Part shown: positions 60,930 to 64,000 of the stretch, piece by piece | Numbering within the stretch: position 1 is the first letter of the stretch | Layout: every line of letters begins with the position of its first letter | Assembly: GCF_000316575.1 (NCBI RefSeq) | Contig: NC_019682.1 | Coordinates: 1,240,001 to 1,304,000, forward strand | DNA length: 64,000 bases | Direction: 5' to 3' | Source: Calothrix sp. PCC 7507 | GTDB lineage: Bacteria; Cyanobacteriota; Cyanobacteriia; Cyanobacteriales; Nostocaceae | Translations under genes and position numbers: made by a program | Notes under the pieces: model-generated | Database searches by the model: none | What the model saw: the letters and a program-made list of their open reading frames with translations, nothing else | Told to the model about the DNA's origin: nothing

Positions 60930-62057
60930 ATGGCTCAAACTGTGACGCAGAATCAGAGGGAGATAATGGCTTTGCAGCCGCTTGATGTTGAGCTGCGTAA
61001 CGTGTTCAAGTTTTTTAACCAAGAACCAGCAGTCAATGGCATAGACTTGGATGTCAGACAGGGGGAGTTCTTTAGTATCTTAGGTCCCTCTGGTTGTGGC
61101 AAGACAACTATACTGCGCTTAATCGCTGGTTTTGAAAAAGCTGATGCTGGCAAGGTATTGATTCAGGGTCAGTCTATGACTAATGTCCCTCCTTACCGCC
61201 GCCCTGTCAATACGGTATTTCAGAGCTATGCACTGTTCAATCACTTAAATGTGTGGGATAACATTGCTTTTGGACTGCGGTTGAAAAAATTCCGCAAATC
61301 AGAAATTGCTCACAGAGTCCAAGAAGCATTAAGTTTGGTGAAAATGGAAAGCTTGCGATCGCGTTTTCCTCGTCAACTCTCTGGTGGTCAACAGCAGCGA
61401 GTCGCTTTAGCCAGGGCTTTAGTCAATCGCCCATCTGTGGTACTACTGGATGAACCCTTGGGAGCTTTAGATTTAAAACTACGTAAGGAAATGCAGGTCG
61501 AGTTATTAAATTTACACAAAAATTTAGAATTGACCTTTGTCATGGTAACTCACGATCAGGAAGAAGCACTGTCTTTATCTGATCGGATTGCTGTGATCAA
61601 TCAAGGCAAAATTGAGCAAATTGGCACTCCTAGCGAAATTTACGAATTTCCTCGGTCATCTTTTGTAGCTGATTTTATCGGTGATACTAATTTATTCAGC
61701 GGTGAAATCATTGAGGTAGACGCCTCTAACATCCAAATAGAGACAAAAACCGGACTGAAAATAGTCGTTACCCGTAGAGAGGATACACCTACTGAATTAT
61801 CGCAAGCAGTGGTAGTCAGCGTCCGCCCAGAAAAAATTCAGCTGTCACTTTATCCACCGAATTTACCCACTAACTGCTATGAAGGACGGCTTGTCAATGT
61901 CATGTATTTGGGGACGCACGTTAATTATGTTGTGGAATTGACCAACGGGATTAGCATCAACGTTTTGCAGCCTAACACCTTTGGTGGCTTACCAGACCCC
62001 AATACACCGATTTATGCTTGGTGGGCAGAAACTGATTGTTTGGCGATTTGTCAATAG
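60930..62057 (+). CDS. potA: Spermidine/putrescine ABC transporter ATPase
   Basis: 375 residues. Walker A LGPSGCGKTTILRLIAGFE, Q-loop NTVFQSYALFNHL, signature [16 protein letters not shown], Walker B VLLDEPLGALDLKLR, H-loop VTHDQEEALSLSDRI. The C-terminal TOBE-like region includes DFIGDTNLFSGEIIE and VVVSVRPEKIQLSL. Energises uptake of polyamines with PotD (downstream) and PotB/PotC. GAGGA precedes the ATG. Its last codons and stop lie in a heptamer repeat (62051-62099). Confidence 0.93.
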   Translation: MAQTVTQNQREIMALQPLDVELRNVFKFFNQEPAVNGIDLDVRQGEFFSILGPSGCGKTTILRLIAGFEKADAGKVLIQGQSMTNVPPYRRPVNTVFQSYALFNHLNVWDNIAFGLRLKKFRKSEIAHRVQEALSLVKMESLRSRFPRQLSGGQQQRVALARALVNRPSVVLLDEPLGALDLKLRKEMQVELLNLHKNLELTFVMVTHDQEEALSLSDRIAVINQGKIEQIGTPSEIYEFPRSSFVADFIGDTNLFSGEIIEVDASNIQIETKTGLKIVVTRREDTPTELSQAVVVSVRPEKIQLSLYPPNLPTNCYEGRLVNVMYLGTHVNYVVELTNGISINVLQPNTFGGLPDPNTPIYAWWAETDCLAICQ

Positions 62058-62099
62058 TCATTTGTCAATAGTCATTTGTCATTGGTCATTTGTTATTGG
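62051..62099. repeat. Heptameric repeat, CATTTGTC/CAATAGT units
   Basis: Repeats of TCATTTG and TCAATAG overlapping the potA stop. On the opposite strand they read ACAAATG, matching the inverted units after the four-helix-bundle gene. Confidence 0.8.
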
Positions 62100-62158
62100 A
62101 TGGTGACAAATTAAAAAATCTCAATGACAATTGCAGACGAAGAGTAACAACTGAATAA

Positions 62159-62533
62159 ATGGCAGCAAAGCGTTTTCAAGATTTACAGGTTTATCAACTA
62201 TCAGAACGATTAGCAGATGACATTTGGAAAATGGTTGACGGATGGAATTTTTTTGCCAAAGATACGATTGGTAAACAAATTGTCCGTTCAGCAGATAGCA
62301 TTGGTGCCAACATAGCAGAAGGACTAGGAAGAGGTAGTTATCAAGAAAATAAACGTTTTGTCAAAATAGCAAGAGGTTCTTTAAATGAAACTCAACATTG
62401 GTTAAGACGAGCTTACACTCGTAATCTCTTGACTAATGAGCAAATAGATGCGACTAAAACAATCATTGACGAACTAGCACCCAAATTAAACTCATATTTA
62501 AACTCAATCGGTAACATACCAAACGACAAATGA
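62159..62533 (+). CDS. Four-helix bundle protein (23S rRNA intervening-sequence type) inside the pot operon
   Basis: 124 residues, start AAKRFQDLQVYQLSERLADD, then NFFAKDTIGKQIVRSADSIG, ANIAEGLGRGSYQENKRFVK, ARGSLNETQHWLRRAYTRNL. This is the four-helix-bundle family first known from intervening sequences in 23S rRNA, where F-x-L-x-V-Y-Q and ANIAEGxGR are typical. Function unknown. Its placement between potA and potD, with ACAAATG heptamers in opposite orientations on either side, suggests insertion. Confidence 0.9.
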   Translation: MAAKRFQDLQVYQLSERLADDIWKMVDGWNFFAKDTIGKQIVRSADSIGANIAEGLGRGSYQENKRFVKIARGSLNETQHWLRRAYTRNLLTNEQIDATKTIIDELAPKLNSYLNSIGNIPNDK

Positions 62534-62548
62534 CAAATGACAAATGAC
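62524..62548. repeat. ACAAATG heptamer repeat covering a stop and the potD start
   Basis: Three tandem ACAAATG units include the stop of the four-helix-bundle gene and the ATG of potD (62544), the repeat itself providing both signals. Confidence 0.8.
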
Positions 62549-63629
62549 TAACAGAAGAAAAATTTTACAAGGTATAACAGCACTTTCTAGCTTATCTTTG
62601 ACCGGCTGTGGTTGGAAGCTTGGTGATGTGCGAGCTAATGCTAAAAGTTCTAGTCAGCGTGACCAAATTTCTCTCTATACTTGGGCACAATATACTGATA
62701 AACAATTACTAAAAACTTTTAGCGCCCAAACGGGTATGAAGGTTCTGGCAGATACCTATGATTCTAATGATGTCATGCTGGCTAAATTCCAGGCAGGTGG
62801 TGGTGGAACTTACAGCATTATGTACCCATCTGACTATATGGTACAGAAGATGGTGGAGAAAGATTTATTAGCAGAAATAAATCGCGATCGCCTAATTGGC
62901 TTAGATAATTTATTGCCTCGGTTCCAAAACCCTAGCTATGACCCCAATAACCGTTACAGTATCCCCTTTAATTGGGGAACAACAGGTTTACTTTACAATT
63001 CTGAAATCATTAAAAATGCCCCAGAAGATTGGGACTATCTGTGGCAAAATCAAACGCAACTGCATAAACGGATGACTTTGCTTAATGATGTCCGGGAAGT
63101 GATGGGTGCAACCTTGCGGATGCTGGGTTATTCATATAACTCAAAAGACGAGAACCAGATTAAACAAGCTTATGAAAAGTTGAAAGTACTCAAACCAGCG
63201 ATCGCGGCTTTTGATACTGATGCTTGGCAAAACCAAATTCTGGCAGGAGATTTAGTCTTAGCAATGTGTTATTCCGCAGATGCTATCCGAGTTAGTAAAG
63301 AAAATCCCCATCTCAAATATGTGATTCCTCGCAGTGGTTCCTCACTGTGGACTGACACTATTATAATTCCTAAAACAGCCCCAAATCTTGATGGAGCTTA
63401 CGCCTGGATTAACTTTATTTTACAACCCGAAGTAGCAGCTCAAGTCAGCCAGCGTTTGAGTGTTGCTACTCCCAATCGTTCTGGATTTGAGCAATTACCA
63501 AAGCAGATCCAAAATAATACAAATTTATTTCCTCCAGAGTCGATTGTAGAAAAATGTGAACGCATTACTCCTCTAGGAAAATTTGAAGATATTTACGAAC
63601 AATATTGGACTAAATTAACTAGTGGTTAG
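62544..63629 (+). CDS. potD: Polyamine-binding lipoprotein/periplasmic protein
   Basis: 361 residues. Signal peptide with a possible lipobox ending SSLSLTGCGWKL (L-T-G-C), then a type 2 periplasmic binding fold: DQISLYTWAQYTDKQLLKTF, GGTYSIMYPSDYMVQKMVEK, YSIPFNWGTTGLLYNSEIIK, MLLNDVREVMGATLRMLGYS-like region and ILAGDLVLAMCYSADAIRVS. It resembles PotD and delivers spermidine/putrescine to PotBC. The ATG lies in the ACAAATG repeat without a normal ribosome-binding site. Confidence 0.9.
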   Translation: MTNRRKILQGITALSSLSLTGCGWKLGDVRANAKSSSQRDQISLYTWAQYTDKQLLKTFSAQTGMKVLADTYDSNDVMLAKFQAGGGGTYSIMYPSDYMVQKMVEKDLLAEINRDRLIGLDNLLPRFQNPSYDPNNRYSIPFNWGTTGLLYNSEIIKNAPEDWDYLWQNQTQLHKRMTLLNDVREVMGATLRMLGYSYNSKDENQIKQAYEKLKVLKPAIAAFDTDAWQNQILAGDLVLAMCYSADAIRVSKENPHLKYVIPRSGSSLWTDTIIIPKTAPNLDGAYAWINFILQPEVAAQVSQRLSVATPNRSGFEQLPKQIQNNTNLFPPESIVEKCERITPLGKFEDIYEQYWTKLTSG

Positions 63630-63699
63630 ACAGAATGGGGAGATGAAGGATAAATAACTAATGACTTTTGACCCTTGACTCTTCACTTTTGATTCTTGA

Positions 63700-63713
63700 C
63701 AAATGACAAAATG
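63700..63713. repeat. ACAAATG repeat at the potB start
   Basis: ACAAATGACAAAATG leads directly into the potB start; again no Shine-Dalgarno outside the repeat. Confidence 0.7.
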
Positions 63714-64000
63714 CAAAAATCACATCGTTCAAATTTAGATTTTCTCCAACCATTGACATTACTTGCACCATCTGGTGTGTGGTTGCTATTGTTATTGGTA
63801 CTGCCAACACTGATAATTTTTCAGTTGAGCTTCGTACCTAACATTCGTCCGGGAGATATAGTCAATCCTAGTGGATTGCAGAATTACCTGCGGATACTTG
63901 ACCCTATTTATATGCAAGTAATCCAGCGATCGCTGATTTTAGCAGGTCGCACTACCATAATTTGTTTAGTTATGAGCTTCCCTGTGGCCTATTGGATTGC
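63711..64000 (+). CDS. potB: Spermidine/putrescine ABC transporter permease, partial
   Basis: Cut by the right edge after 96 codons. Starts MQKSHRSNLDFLQPLTLLAP, then a first membrane helix VWLLLLLVLPTLIIFQLSF, then SFVPNIRPGDIVNPSGLQNY and a second helix region beginning LILAGRTTIICLVMSFPVAY. This is the N-terminal part of PotB (permease I). Expected downstream: potC. Confidence 0.88.
   Translation, partial: MQKSHRSNLDFLQPLTLLAPSGVWLLLLLVLPTLIIFQLSFVPNIRPGDIVNPSGLQNYLRILDPIYMQVIQRSLILAGRTTIICLVMSFPVAYWI

Overview
The window comes from a filamentous, probably heterocyst-forming cyanobacterium of the Nostoc/Anabaena/Calothrix group. HIP1 octamers (GCGATCGC) are scattered throughout. Many gaps hold heptameric short tandem repeats and small palindromic repeats (GTAGGGTGGGC..., GTAGGTTGGG...). 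A XisH remnant, a DUF2811 protein, a CPP1-like J-domain protein and CheY-wHTH and PAS-histidine-kinase regulators fit the same assignment. I see no rRNA, tRNA, CRISPR array or complete transposase.

Layout. 0-4 kb: end of a peptide-export locus (partial HlyD adaptor, PpiC-type isomerase) facing two small genes with double-glycine leaders, one translationally coupled to a cysteine-rich protein. 4-9.6 kb: MprF-like lysyltransferase, secreted esterase, nucleoside phosphorylase, and an alpha-dioxygenase-type heme oxygenase. 9.6-11.5 kb: a DUF2281/PIN toxin-antitoxin pair and a small orphan among three copies of a ~165-bp repeat. 11.7-19 kb: EF-G paralogue, GNAT, phosphodiester glycosidase-like protein, EEP hydrolase, phosphoglycerate kinase, UspA. 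19.1-23 kb: a decay zone with a frameshifted Ser/Thr kinase, a 63-bp minisatellite, a XisH fragment, ParD with a broken ParE, a hairpin-ended MITE, and a protease-TPR gene with a nonsense codon. 23.3-24 kb: DUF433/DUF5615 pair. 24.3-28.8 kb: two related histidine kinases, the first with a degenerate ATP-binding domain, both carrying a repeat-derived insertion in the DHp hairpin.

28.8-34.8 kb: LD-carboxypeptidase, Lin0512, DUF3598, NTF2-like, AbrB-like membrane and DUF1838 proteins, plus a 54-aa cysteine-rich protein. 35-40.7 kb: pstSCAB behind a Pho-box-like repeat, followed by a second pstB whose Q-loop Gln is Pro. 40.9-49.2 kb: NYN/OST-HTH protein, SDR, HAD phosphatase, CPP1-like protein, response regulator, DUF2811, a repeat-containing secreted protein, a disrupted AEC permease and a VanY-type peptidase. 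49.2-56.4 kb: TonB-dependent siderophore receptor, PepSY protein, unusual TonB, ExbB, ExbD. 56.7-60.7 kb: two tandem PBP2 genes. 60.9-64 kb: a polyamine ABC operon (potA, an inserted four-helix-bundle gene, potD, potB running off the edge).

Functional blocks are phosphate import, TonB-powered siderophore import, polyamine import and peptidoglycan elongation. The most unusual material is the leader-peptide/Cys-rich pair, the pseudokinase with its repeat insertion, PstB2, the TonB with a long extension after its energy-transducing domain, and the repeat-bounded four-helix-bundle gene inside the pot operon. Function calls rest on reading motifs by eye; no database search was run.
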